Below, in pieces: positions 25,523 to 34,425 of a stretch of 64,000 nucleotides of DNA. The stretch spans positions 1 to 64,000 of the forward strand of contig JAFUFD010000067.1 in the NCBI GenBank assembly GCA_017470055.1, written 5' to 3'. The DNA is from Prevotella sp. (GTDB taxonomy: Bacteria > Bacteroidota > Bacteroidia > Bacteroidales > Bacteroidaceae). How positions within the stretch are numbered: the first letter of the stretch is position 1; every line of letters starts with the position of its first letter. The notes beneath the pieces are model-generated. The model did not search any database and was not told where the DNA came from. It worked only from the letters and a program-made list of their open reading frames with translations. The position numbers and the translations under genes are program-made.

Positions 25523-28051
25523 TTATTTTTGACCTGCGTCAATCCGACAGGGCGACTCGTCCATGAAGAGATAGGAAGGCTGATAGCCACCCGCATCCAC
25601 CACTACTTTCTCAAACACTATGGCTGGATCATTGGGGCGTAGGGTCAATGTGTGAACATCACCACCGCTAATGGGAAGTTCCACAACACTATCCACTACA
25701 CGACGAGCCACAGTTGGATAATAGACAGAATAGATGTTATCCTTGTCCTCATTGAGGTTCTTGTTGAAGTTGACGGTCACAGGCTCACTGCCATCCAATG
25801 ACACTTGATAGGTCAAGCCACCCTTATTGAGATAGTCAAGGGTAGACTTCACCACCACATGCACTTTCACTTTTCCCAGTGTGGCATCTACAGTATTGAA
25901 GCGATAGGACAGACTACCGCCCACGACATTCTCCGTATAAGGCATCAACACCACACCACTACGTGTGCGTCCCATATCTGGAATGACGGTCCATGCGGTC
26001 TGCTCATTACTCTTAGCCTCATAATAATGCTCTGCCTCCATCGATACCACATGGTTGACCATGGCAAACACAAAGCCACCATGATGTCCTCCTGTCAGGC
26101 GCTTCACCATCGGCATTTGGTCAGCAGGGAAATCATCGTTCCAAGAAGTATAGCCAATATGTTTCTGAGTCATCATGCCATTCCATTTGCCATGCGCTAT
26201 CTTGTGGTTATAGTCAGCACATAGGATGGAGTCACGGCGGAAAGCCTGTTCCACCCTGTCTGCCCACAGGTTACAATCGGGATTCCCCTCGGCATACAGC
26301 CTCAGGTTCATCGCCTGTGCGTAATACATCTGATAGATGTTGGACATCGCCTGAATGGGGAACAGAACCAGTTGCTGGTAAGCATCGTGATAACGCTCAT
26401 CAAGGGTCAGATATTGCCGTAATGCCTCTGCCTCCAACCGCATATAGTCGTCAGCAACCTGCCGCCACTCTCCTGTATGCACATTATAGGTCGTCGCATC
26501 CAGCATCTCTGCCGTGATACGACCGCTCATCTTACAACAGAGATTCAACAGACGTGCTGCCTCCTGAGCCTGACCCTCGCCAAACTGCTGCTGACAGAAT
26601 GCTACGGTATGATCAACTATATGCTGGGAGTCGTATTGACTGGGATTCCAAGCCATATCCATAAAGAAGGTAATAGGATATTCCATCGGCTTCAAATCGC
26701 CCACATTCAATATCCACATACGCTCAATACCATTGACATAAGCAAGGTGCAGTTGTTCCCACATATTCTGGGTGGGCGTGACATTCAACCATTTGGTATT
26801 ACGAGGAGCCCCCACATAGTCGACATGATAATAGAGCCCCCATCCACCAGGATGCTGACGTTCCTTCATGTTGGGCACACGACGCACATTCCCCCAGTTG
26901 TCATCACACAACAGCATAATGACATCATCAGGAACTCGCATGCCTTTGTCGTAGTAGTCAAGCACCTCTTTATACAAAGCCCATACTTGGGTCGTCTCCT
27001 TCGCCTTCTTTCCTGTCACCTGGCTAATGATGCGACGCTGGCTATCCACGATCCTTTGCAATAGTTTGGTATCCGCATCCTCGCTCATCGCCTCATCACC
27101 ATCGCCACGCATACCAATCGTCACCATGTCCTCAGTGCCTTTCATGCGCTCGATACCCTCACGGAAAAACTGGTCGAGTCTCTGCTGATTCTTCTGATAG
27201 TTCCATGCTCCCCATTCCTGACGGTGGCGGGCATACTCCTGGTGATTACGTGCCATCGGCTCATGATGGGAGGTTCCCATGATGATTCCCATATCGTCAG
27301 CAGTCTTACTGTTCAATGGATCATCAGCATAAAAAGCCCACCCCCACATCGCAGGCCACATCATATTCCCACGCAGACGAAGAATCAACTCAAAGACTTT
27401 CTCATAGAAACGATGGTCACCATAATCCGTTCCAAAGGTGTTCTTCACCCATGAGGTAAGACATGGAGCCTCATCATTGAGGAAGATGCCACGGAACTCA
27501 ACAGCAGGTTCCCCGTCTGTATATACACCTTTATTAATATATATATGGTCATGATGCGCTACTGGCACGTCTGCCCAATAATACCATGGAGAGACACCCA
27601 TCTGCTCTGACAACTCGTAAATGCCATAAACAGTGCCACGACGATCACTACCAGCAATCACTAACTGACCATCTATTAGAGTAATGATGAATTTCTCACG
27701 CTTACCTTTCAACAGAGAGGCATCCAACTTCTTCAGTCTCACGAGTTTGTCGATAAGTGACGACTTCCCTATCGTACCTACTATTATCTTTGCGTCAGCG
27801 GTGTTGCCAACCACGGCAGGAGAGCCAGTGACCCGCTCAAAATCCTTCGATAGCGCCTTAACTGCTATCGCCACGGCTTTAGCATCTGATGTGTCATAGT
27901 TGACAATAACAACACCATTTGTAAGCAATACATCTCCTGATGTGAAATTGACAAAGCGAGAAGCCGCCATGCCCGTCATACTTAACAGAAAAAATAAACC
28001 TGTCGTCGTTATCCGACAAACTTTTTGAAGAATTAGCATCATTTGTTTCAT
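25523..28051 (-). CDS. Xylan alpha-1,2-glucuronidase family protein, GH115
   Basis: 842 residues with an N-terminal signal (LFFLLSMTGMAAS). The N-terminal part with KREKFIITLIDGQLVIAGSDRRGTVYGIYELSEQMGVSPWYYW and the barrel motifs LRLRGNMMWPAMWG, MGIIMGTSHHEPMARN, DGDEAMSEDAD and CDDNWGNVRRVP are hallmarks of GH115, which removes 4-O-methyl-glucuronic acid from xylan, including internal residues. C-terminal domains are beta-rich. Single-gene unit with its own promoter (28082-28113); no xylanase genes are adjacent in this window. Confidence 0.92.
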   Translation of the reverse strand: MKQMMLILQKVCRITTTGLFFLLSMTGMAASRFVNFTSGDVLLTNGVVIVNYDTSDAKAVAIAVKALSKDFERVTGSPAVVGNTADAKIIVGTIGKSSLIDKLVRLKKLDASLLKGKREKFIITLIDGQLVIAGSDRRGTVYGIYELSEQMGVSPWYYWADVPVAHHDHIYINKGVYTDGEPAVEFRGIFLNDEAPCLTSWVKNTFGTDYGDHRFYEKVFELILRLRGNMMWPAMWGWAFYADDPLNSKTADDMGIIMGTSHHEPMARNHQEYARHRQEWGAWNYQKNQQRLDQFFREGIERMKGTEDMVTIGMRGDGDEAMSEDADTKLLQRIVDSQRRIISQVTGKKAKETTQVWALYKEVLDYYDKGMRVPDDVIMLLCDDNWGNVRRVPNMKERQHPGGWGLYYHVDYVGAPRNTKWLNVTPTQNMWEQLHLAYVNGIERMWILNVGDLKPMEYPITFFMDMAWNPSQYDSQHIVDHTVAFCQQQFGEGQAQEAARLLNLCCKMSGRITAEMLDATTYNVHTGEWRQVADDYMRLEAEALRQYLTLDERYHDAYQQLVLFPIQAMSNIYQMYYAQAMNLRLYAEGNPDCNLWADRVEQAFRRDSILCADYNHKIAHGKWNGMMTQKHIGYTSWNDDFPADQMPMVKRLTGGHHGGFVFAMVNHVVSMEAEHYYEAKSNEQTAWTVIPDMGRTRSGVVLMPYTENVVGGSLSYRFNTVDATLGKVKVHVVVKSTLDYLNKGGLTYQVSLDGSEPVTVNFNKNLNEDKDNIYSVYYPTVARRVVDSVVELPISGGDVHTLTLRPNDPAIVFEKVVVDAGGYQPSYLFMDESPCRIDAGQK

Positions 28052-28081
28052 ATACTCTTTTAGTTGTTGATATTAATTTTG

Positions 28082-28113
28082 CAAAGATAAGGCTAAAACA
28101 CTAAAATAGCAAA
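28082..28113 (-). promoter_or_regulatory. Promoter of GH115 gene
   Basis: Minus-strand TTTG at 28110-28113 and TATCTTTG at 28082-28089, 20-base spacer. Confidence 0.75.
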
Positions 28114-28169
28114 CAAATAAACAAAAAAATAAAGGTATGAGACAAAATCAAAAACTTTTGAAACATAAT

Positions 28170-28200
28170 AAAAAAATCCCCGCAAGAAAACTTGCGGGGA
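28170..28200 (-). terminator. Terminator of OmpA-like porin gene
   Basis: TCCCCGCAAG and CTTGCGGGGA with an AAAA loop; a T run follows on the minus strand. Confidence 0.9.
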
Positions 28201-28222
28201 CTCTTGTTATTGTTTTCCTAAA

Positions 28223-29347
28223 TTATTTAGTTGTGTCAACGAACATTGCTACACGATTGAAATCAACCTCCTCAGAAAGTTTGTCAGTTGCGCCAAGACC
28301 CTCAGTGGTGATGCGGTCAGCAGCAATCTTATAACGCTTAACGAGAGCGGTCTTCACAGCAGCAGCACGAGCCTCAGACAGTTTCTGGTTCAACTCAGCG
28401 TTGCCCTCTGGAGAAGCATAGCCACGAACGAGAACCTTAGAATCCTTGTGGTTGCGCAGATACTTGGCAACCATCTCAACACTTGCATACTGAGCAGCGT
28501 CGATAGTGCTCTTACCCTGACGGAAGATAACGATTGGCTGCAGAACTGTCTCTGTCTTCTCAACAACAGCGGCAGTTGTAGGACGAGCCTCGCAGTCAGC
28601 GAGTTTCTTCTTCAGGTCGTTGATTGTCTGGTTGGCGGCATTCAACTGACCATTCTTAGAATCAACATCACTGCGGAGTTCGTTAATCTTAGCGTTCAGA
28701 GCGTCGATCTCAGCCTGGTCGCGGAGTTCAGCAATCTTGAAGTTATGAGTTCCGTTGCTGTTACCGAACTTATAATTCAAACCAATGCTTGCCTCGAAAG
28801 TAGCACGGTTGATATTATACTGAACAGAAGAGCCATTGTCAGCAATGTTGTAAATCAAAGCAGGCTCCAAGTAGAGTTGCCACTGCTTGTCAGAACCGAA
28901 GTTCAGAGCGAAATCCAAACCGAGTTTAGAAGTCAGTTGGTTGTCGTTAACATCAAAGATATGACCCCAGCCAAGACCAGCGATACCAATCACCTCAAAA
29001 GCACGAGGAGTACCAGGATAACCAGCAAACCAGTTATTGAAGTTCAGAGTACCGAGCAGGCTAACATTTGTCTGCTTTACGAAAGTCTTAAGGTCATCAT
29101 AACCATTCTTGTTACCAAAGAAAGCCTGACCCTCAACAGCCAAACCTACGACTGGAGTAAACCAACGACCAATGCGTACACCACCCTGGAAGTTAGCCAA
29201 ATCCTTAAAGGTAGCAGCGGGAACATTAGCACCACCATTGATACCAACGTACCAGTTGTCAAAATTTTTGCTCTCCTGAACAGTCTGAGCAGAAACACTC
29301 TGTGCTGAGAAAGCAGCAACAGCAAGCATTAAAAAAAGTTTTTTCAT
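28223..29347 (-). CDS. OmpA family outer-membrane protein
   Basis: 374 residues: signal peptide (to QSVSAQ), an eight-strand-type barrel (about 30-200, WYVGINGGANVP and FEASIGLNYKFG), a short coiled coil (about 215-255, DALNAKINELRSDVDSKNGQ), and a C-terminal OmpA-type peptidoglycan-binding domain (about 265-374) with ILVRGYASPEGNAELNQKLSEARA-like text broken as VLVRGYASPEGNAEL and KLSEARAAAVK. It anchors the outer membrane to the wall and is likely abundant. Own strong terminator; a degenerate -7 box (TTACTTTG) lies near 29404-29412. Confidence 0.92.
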   Translation of the reverse strand: MKKLFLMLAVAAFSAQSVSAQTVQESKNFDNWYVGINGGANVPAATFKDLANFQGGVRIGRWFTPVVGLAVEGQAFFGNKNGYDDLKTFVKQTNVSLLGTLNFNNWFAGYPGTPRAFEVIGIAGLGWGHIFDVNDNQLTSKLGLDFALNFGSDKQWQLYLEPALIYNIADNGSSVQYNINRATFEASIGLNYKFGNSNGTHNFKIAELRDQAEIDALNAKINELRSDVDSKNGQLNAANQTINDLKKKLADCEARPTTAAVVEKTETVLQPIVIFRQGKSTIDAAQYASVEMVAKYLRNHKDSKVLVRGYASPEGNAELNQKLSEARAAAVKTALVKRYKIAADRITTEGLGATDKLSEEVDFNRVAMFVDTTK

Positions 29348-29510
29348 TTTTCTTTCTAACTTAGTTAATTATAAAACATCTACCTATTTCTCGTTTAAAT
29401 TCGATGCAAAGTAAATAAAAAAAATGATAAGTTCCAAGAAAAACGTGTAAAAAGTACTATCAAAAGTGTAATTTTTGATTAAAATCAGTGATTTATTCAT
29501 TTTTTTACCG

Positions 29511-29518
29511 TATTTTTG
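29511..29518 (+). promoter_or_regulatory. -7 box of the cobUTS operon
   Basis: TATTTTTG ends nine bases before the cobU ATG, which predicts a very short or absent leader. No cobalamin riboswitch fits in this interval. Confidence 0.5.
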
Positions 29519-29527
29519 CGAATAAAT

Positions 29528-30058
29528 ATGAAAAGAATCATACTCATTACAGGTGGACAGCGTTCTGGTAAGAGCCAGTATGCGGAGAATTTGGCACTCA
29601 GTCTGAGCACACATCCTGTATATGTTGCTACGGCACATATCTGGGATGAAGAGTTCCGTCAACGGGTCTTAAGGCATCAGGAACGCCGTGGTCCCCAATG
29701 GACGAATATCGAGGAGGAAAAACTGCTGAGTCGTCACGACATCACGGGTCGGGTTGCCGTCATTGACTGTGTCACACTGTGGTGCACCAATTTCTTCTTT
29801 GACCGCATGAAGTCTGACGAAGAACAGCCTACTGTTGAAGAGGCATTAAAGAATATCGAAGAGGAGTTCGACAAGTTTACCGCTCAAGATGCCACCTTCA
29901 TCTTCGTGACCAATGAAATCGGCTCTGGTGGCGTAAGTACCGATACCGTCCAACGCCGTTTTACCGACATGGAGGGATGGATGAACCAGTATGTAGCCTC
30001 CAAGGCTGATGAAGTTGTCTTAATGGTAAGTGGTATACCCGTAAAAATAAAAGGATGA
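29528..30058 (+). CDS. cobU: Adenosylcobinamide kinase / adenosylcobinamide-phosphate guanylyltransferase
   Basis: Phosphorylates adenosylcobinamide and attaches GMP, the first step of nucleotide-loop assembly of cobalamin. 176 residues from the ATG at 29528, with the P-loop GGQRSGKS at residues 9-16, the HQERRGPQW segment that carries the guanylylated His, and the C-terminal VTNEIGSGGVSTDTVQRRF motif typical of CobU. A TTG twelve bases upstream would be a poorer start. It overlaps cobT by four bases (ATGA), a mark of translational coupling. Confidence 0.95.
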   Translation: MKRIILITGGQRSGKSQYAENLALSLSTHPVYVATAHIWDEEFRQRVLRHQERRGPQWTNIEEEKLLSRHDITGRVAVIDCVTLWCTNFFFDRMKSDEEQPTVEEALKNIEEEFDKFTAQDATFIFVTNEIGSGGVSTDTVQRRFTDMEGWMNQYVASKADEVVLMVSGIPVKIKG

Positions 30059-31101
30059 GAACATACAAGATACAACCTCTGGACGAATCACTACGTCCTA
30101 TTATCCAACAGAAGATTGACAATCTGAACAAGCCCAAAGGTTCACTCGGACGGCTGGAGTCACTTGCCATGCAGGTATGCCTTATCCAACAGACACTCTC
30201 CCCCAGCCTCGCACATCCTTGTCATCTGCTATTAGGTGGCGACCATGGTATCGAACGGGAGGGAGTCAGTGTCAGTCCTCGTGAGGTAACATGGCAACAG
30301 ATGATCAACTTCACGAAAGGAGGTGGAGGTGTGAATATGTTCTGTCGCCAACACAGTTTCAACTTAAGGCTTGTGGATGTCGGCGTTGACTATGATTTGA
30401 GTGCCTTTCCGCAGATCCTCAACTATAAGATTGCGCGGGGAACGAAGAACTTTCTCTATGAGCCTGCCATGACGGAAGAAGAATTTGAGCGGGCTCTTGC
30501 CGTTGGGGAACAACTCGTGGACACTTGCAATAAGGAAGGATGCCGTATCATCTCTATTGGGGAGATGGGTATTGCGAACACCTCTCCAAGTAGTATCTGG
30601 ATGCACCTTTTCACACAAGTTCCCCTGAAGGAGTGTATTGGTGCAGGTGCTGGACTCAATGCAGAGGGTATCCGCCATAAATATAAGGTTTTAAGCAAAG
30701 CGGTTGAAAAATTCAAAGTCTCCTCTAATCAGGAGAGGTTGGAGGAGTCTCTCAGTTATTTCGGAGGCTTCGAGATGGTCACGGCAATCGGTGCCATGCT
30801 GCGTGCCGCAGAACTACACCTTATTATATTAATAGACGGATTTATTATGACAGCCTGTGCCTTGGCGGCATGCCAACTCTATCCACCTATTCATGACTAT
30901 ATGATCTTCACCCATTGCGGGGACGAAAGCGGACACCTGCGAATGTTGGAAGCACTACAGGCAGAGCCGTTGCTTCATATAGGACTCCGACTCGGCGAGG
31001 GAACTGGTGCCCTATGCGCTTTCCCCATTGTGGACTCTGCCGTGAGGATGATGAACGAAATGAATAATTTTGACAATGCGAATATAACCAAATATTTCTG
31101 A
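30055..31101 (+). CDS. cobT: Nicotinate-nucleotide--dimethylbenzimidazole phosphoribosyltransferase
   Basis: Makes alpha-ribazole phosphate from the lower-ligand base and nicotinate mononucleotide. 348 residues, normal length. Motifs seen: NKPKGSLGRLE at the N-terminus, LLGGDHGIEREGVS, ISIGEMGIANTS, and the catalytic Glu in LRLGEGTGA near residue 320. Overlaps cobU by four bases and cobS by one base, so the three are translated as a coupled unit. Confidence 0.96.
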   Translation: MRTYKIQPLDESLRPIIQQKIDNLNKPKGSLGRLESLAMQVCLIQQTLSPSLAHPCHLLLGGDHGIEREGVSVSPREVTWQQMINFTKGGGGVNMFCRQHSFNLRLVDVGVDYDLSAFPQILNYKIARGTKNFLYEPAMTEEEFERALAVGEQLVDTCNKEGCRIISIGEMGIANTSPSSIWMHLFTQVPLKECIGAGAGLNAEGIRHKYKVLSKAVEKFKVSSNQERLEESLSYFGGFEMVTAIGAMLRAAELHLIILIDGFIMTACALAACQLYPPIHDYMIFTHCGDESGHLRMLEALQAEPLLHIGLRLGEGTGALCAFPIVDSAVRMMNEMNNFDNANITKYF

Positions 31102-31892
31102 TGGAAGTCTCTATCGATAACACCAAATGGTACGACCGAGTATGGGCGGCGTTGATCTTCTTCACCCGACTACCTTTCTGGCGTATCTACCAACCTAAAA
31201 AGGAAGCCTATAAAACGGTGGTAGAACACTGGGCACTGACAGGCTGGTTGACTGGTGGCTGTATGGCTGCCGTCATCTGGTTTGGAAGTAGCGTATTCCC
31301 CTACCCTGTGACTATTCTTCTTGCCATCCTCACCCGACTGCTCATCACTGGTGCTTTGCATGAGGATGGACTTGCTGATTTCTTTGATGGCTTTGGTGGA
31401 GGGGGCTCTGACCGTCAGCGCATCCTCGATATCATGAAGGACTCACATATCGGCACTTATGGGGTTATCTCATTGATTCTCTATTTTCTACTTCTCTCCT
31501 TCGCTCTCTGCTCTATGGCTCCTCTCTATGCGGCGCTGACCGTCATTGCCGCAGACCCCTACGCCAAGATGCTGTCGGCACAACTCATCCAGATGATGCC
31601 CTATGCCCGAACGGAGGATACGGCAAAGAACAAGACCATCTATCGTAAGTTCAGTGTGTGGGCAGGTGTCAGCCTCGCCATACAAGGACTATTACCCATA
31701 GGTATCTATTTCTATTATCTACATGAAAAAATAGACTGGCAGATGTTTGTCTTTCTGCCAGCCATTGTGATGTATTTCCTGTATTTGCTAATCTGGAAAC
31801 GGCTTCGTGGCTATACAGGAGACTGTTGTGGAGCATTATTCCTGCTCACAGAACTGTCTGTTTATTTGATAGCCACCTACTATTTATCCTAA
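31101..31892 (+). CDS. cobS: Adenosylcobinamide-GDP ribazoletransferase
   Basis: Joins adenosylcobinamide-GDP to alpha-ribazole (phosphate) to complete cobalamin; an integral inner-membrane enzyme. 263 residues with six or so hydrophobic segments and the conserved loops ALHEDGLADFFDGFGGG and TGDCCGALF. Start overlaps the cobT stop by one base. The phosphatase cobC, which often completes this set, is not present downstream: the next gene converges, its stop directly abutting cobS. Together cobUTS suggests salvage or lower-ligand remodelling and not de novo corrin synthesis within this window. Confidence 0.95.
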   Translation: MEVSIDNTKWYDRVWAALIFFTRLPFWRIYQPKKEAYKTVVEHWALTGWLTGGCMAAVIWFGSSVFPYPVTILLAILTRLLITGALHEDGLADFFDGFGGGGSDRQRILDIMKDSHIGTYGVISLILYFLLLSFALCSMAPLYAALTVIAADPYAKMLSAQLIQMMPYARTEDTAKNKTIYRKFSVWAGVSLAIQGLLPIGIYFYYLHEKIDWQMFVFLPAIVMYFLYLLIWKRLRGYTGDCCGALFLLTELSVYLIATYYLS

Positions 31893-33281
31893 TCAGAACT
31901 TATAGTCGATACCGACACCAATCACGTTATTGGTGCGGGAATAGGTCTCGGTGCCGTAAGAAGCCTGCTTGTCGTAGTCGCTGTAAATGGTGATGAAATA
32001 GCCTGCATTCAGGCGAATCTTCTCATTGATGTTCCATGCGCCACCAAGTCCAACGGACCAACTGTCACAAGCAAACGAGGTATTCTGCTGATAACCGTCA
32101 GAGAGTCCGTAGTCTGTACGTTGACCGCCACAACTGACAGTAAACTTGTCGTTGATATCATACTCCACACCAGCCAAGAACTCATGAGTACCATGCTTCA
32201 GTTCTTCCTGACGGTCATTTGCCATCTTAGCATTCTTATCGTCAAAAAAATGATACTCTAATGTCGCACGGAGTTTAGGAGTGAACTCATAGCCTGCGGC
32301 AACGGAGATCAATGCAGGCATATCATAGCGCGTACGGACACCATCCTGATAGGGAGCGGTGTAGGCTGCAAGACCTCCCTCTACCGTGGTCTTGATTTGT
32401 GTTGCCATTGCAACAGCCTGCTCTGCGGTCATGGCTCCGGCTGTAACGAGTTGTACTAAAGGAGCCTCGATGAGTTGTTCAGAGTTAAGGATGGCAGACA
32501 GGGAATTAGTTTCGTTCTTGGTACTGATCTTAGTACGGAACTCATAGCGAGCAGTCAGCGTGAGAGGTCCCCGATGATAGTTGACACTGAGCATCGGTGT
32601 GAAACCCCATCCTTTCTGGTCGACATCGAGTGAGAGACTGGCCAGATTACCCATAGTAGAGTGGTTGGCTTTGACATGTCCACGATAGTAGCCATCGTAA
32701 TAGTTAACACGCATACCTACGGCTGCTGCGAGGCAGTCATGAATCTTATAGGTAAAGTTGAGTTGCGCACCGTAGATGTACTGCTTGCCTTTCATCTCGG
32801 AATCGTACTGGTCAGGAGTTACAACGGGCGCAAAACCCTGAGTAGCATCTGACAATCCCTTGGTCAACGAAGTAATCGTACTACCCAACAACACATTGAA
32901 CATAGGTACACCATTATCGTATTTCACAAAACCACCACTACCCACAATGCCAATCATGGTGCTGACAGCCCAGCGATTGTGCTTATAAGAAGCAAAGAGA
33001 GCGGGCACAATGGGGGCAGAGGCTACCCCTTCGTACTTGATGCCATTGTAAGTGATGTCACGATTCTGCCAAGGTTTCTGGAAATTCAGCGAGAGTTGGA
33101 AACCCTCATGTCCCCACGCCATTCCTGCGGGATTGCTGTAGGCTGCGTCAATGTCAAAAGTTGCACCACGTGCCATCATACGGTCAAAAGCAATATGATA
33201 GTTGGTGTTGGTCATCAGTCCGCCAGCACGGACTATCAATGATGTAAACAAGATAACTGCAAGAATAATACTCTTTCTCAT
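31893..33281 (-). CDS. OMPP1/FadL/TodX-type outer-membrane transporter
   Basis: 462 residues from the ATG at 33281, chosen for its signal peptide (MRKSIILAVILFTSLIVRAGG) and the promoter just upstream at 33309-33316, which excludes the longer frame. GLMTNTNYHIAFDRMMARGATFDIDAAYSNPAGMA is the N-terminal hatch of this family, broken here as NTNYHIAFDRM and DAAYSNPAGMAW; the rest is a barrel ending NNVIGVGIDYKF. The family moves hydrophobic compounds across the outer membrane. Substrate unknown. Confidence 0.88.
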   Translation of the reverse strand: MRKSIILAVILFTSLIVRAGGLMTNTNYHIAFDRMMARGATFDIDAAYSNPAGMAWGHEGFQLSLNFQKPWQNRDITYNGIKYEGVASAPIVPALFASYKHNRWAVSTMIGIVGSGGFVKYDNGVPMFNVLLGSTITSLTKGLSDATQGFAPVVTPDQYDSEMKGKQYIYGAQLNFTYKIHDCLAAAVGMRVNYYDGYYRGHVKANHSTMGNLASLSLDVDQKGWGFTPMLSVNYHRGPLTLTARYEFRTKISTKNETNSLSAILNSEQLIEAPLVQLVTAGAMTAEQAVAMATQIKTTVEGGLAAYTAPYQDGVRTRYDMPALISVAAGYEFTPKLRATLEYHFFDDKNAKMANDRQEELKHGTHEFLAGVEYDINDKFTVSCGGQRTDYGLSDGYQQNTSFACDSWSVGLGGAWNINEKIRLNAGYFITIYSDYDKQASYGTETYSRTNNVIGVGIDYKF

Positions 33282-33308
33282 ATTTCTCTTTTTAATGGTT
33301 CTCGACTG

Positions 33309-33316
33309 CAAAGATA
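33309..33316 (-). promoter_or_regulatory. -7 box of FadL-type gene
   Basis: Minus-strand TATCTTTG, 28 bases before the ATG; no -33 match at the usual distance. Confidence 0.55.
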
Positions 33317-33419
33317 CGAATAATAATAGTAAAACGGGAAAATCGGCAATAAAATTACTCAAAACGGACAAATTTGAAGAATATATTCACTTTCCTTCTT
33401 ATTATATATAAATAATGTG

Positions 33420-33427
33420 TATCTTTG
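33420..33427 (+). promoter_or_regulatory. -7 box of DUF362-TonB receptor unit
   Basis: TATCTTTG, 27 bases before the DUF362 ATG at 33454; an AAGGAAATG start context suggests a ribosome site. Confidence 0.55.
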
Positions 33428-33453
33428 TAACGGAAATAGAAAATAATAAGGAA

Positions 33454-34419
33454 ATGAACCAGAAGAAGATTTTATTCGCTGCGATACTGATGATGGTATC
33501 TACTATGACTTTCGCACAGTCAAAAGTTTATTATACCAAGGAGATTACTCCTGAGTCACTGGTGAGGATATACAAGGCACTTGGCGTGGAGGCAAAAGGT
33601 CGTGTAGCCGTGAAGATATCTACTGGTGAGGGTGGTAACACGCACTATCTGAAACCTACCCTTATCCGTAACCTTGTGGAGGAGGTCAACGGTACTATCG
33701 TGGAGTGCTGTACGGCCTACGGTGGCACCCGTCAGGATAAAAGCAAGCACTGGGAGACCATCCATGACCACGGCTTTGACAGCATCTTCGCCGTGGACAT
33801 CATGGATGAGTTTGAAGATATCCGTATTCCTATCAAAGACCATAAATACCTGAAATACGATATTGTAGGAGAGCACCTTGCCAACTATAACTTCATGATC
33901 AATCTCGCCCACTTCAAGGGACATGCCATGGGTGGCTTTGGCGGTGTGCTGAAAAACGCCTCCATTGGTGTTGCCTCTACCGCCGGCAAGGCATATATCC
34001 ATTCGGCAGGTAAAACGACTGACGCAAAACTCGCCTGGACCCCCGGATATATCGCTGCTGGTAAGACACTGGACTCCTTCTTGGAGTCAATGGCTGCCGC
34101 TGCCCAGGCTGTACATAACTACTTCGGGGAGAACATCCTATATATCAATGTGATGAACAACATGTCGGTAGACTGCGACTGCGACGGACATCCCGCCAAG
34201 CCGGAACTGCAGGACATGGGCATCATGGCCTCACTCGACCCCGTTGCCGTTGATCAGGCGTGTCTTGATATGGTGTTCAACTACCAAGGGAAGCCTGGTG
34301 ACGACAACAAGCCCCTCATCCAACGTATCAACCGCCAACACGGAACCTATATCACCGACTATGCGGAAAAGATTGGACTGGGCAGTAAACAGTACACACT
34401 CATTAAACTAGACAAATAA
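33454..34419 (+). CDS. Exported DUF362 family protein
   Basis: 321 residues from the ATG at 33454 (an upstream ATG at 33415 sits before the -7 box). Signal peptide to TFAQ. DUF362 motifs: RVAVKISTGEGGNTHYLKP, YNFMINLAHFKGHAMGGFGG-like text split as NFMINLAHFKGH and GGFGGVLKNASIG, and VDCDCDGHPAKP near the C-terminus. Many DUF362 proteins carry 4Fe-4S ferredoxin motifs; none is visible here apart from the CDCDGH cluster. It is 6 bases upstream of a TonB receptor, so an iron or cofactor uptake role is possible. Confidence 0.8.
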   Translation: MNQKKILFAAILMMVSTMTFAQSKVYYTKEITPESLVRIYKALGVEAKGRVAVKISTGEGGNTHYLKPTLIRNLVEEVNGTIVECCTAYGGTRQDKSKHWETIHDHGFDSIFAVDIMDEFEDIRIPIKDHKYLKYDIVGEHLANYNFMINLAHFKGHAMGGFGGVLKNASIGVASTAGKAYIHSAGKTTDAKLAWTPGYIAAGKTLDSFLESMAAAAQAVHNYFGENILYINVMNNMSVDCDCDGHPAKPELQDMGIMASLDPVAVDQACLDMVFNYQGKPGDDNKPLIQRINRQHGTYITDYAEKIGLGSKQYTLIKLDK

Positions 34420-34425
34420 AGAAGT

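Noticed and set aside
29348..29527. Cobalamin riboswitch before cobU
   Set aside because: The -7 box is nine bases from the ATG, so no room is left for a leader; no B12-box sequence is seen here or before the TonB receptor at 34426.
21339..33236. 16-bp identity (CGCCAGCACGGACTAT) between the candidate ncRNA and the FadL-type gene, same strand
   Set aside because: A single 16-base match is about what chance gives in 64 kb on both strands, and same-sense identity does not allow base pairing between the two RNAs.
31893..33371. Upstream start at 33371 for the FadL-type gene
   Set aside because: The -7 box at 33309-33316 lies downstream of it, and the signal peptide begins at 33281.
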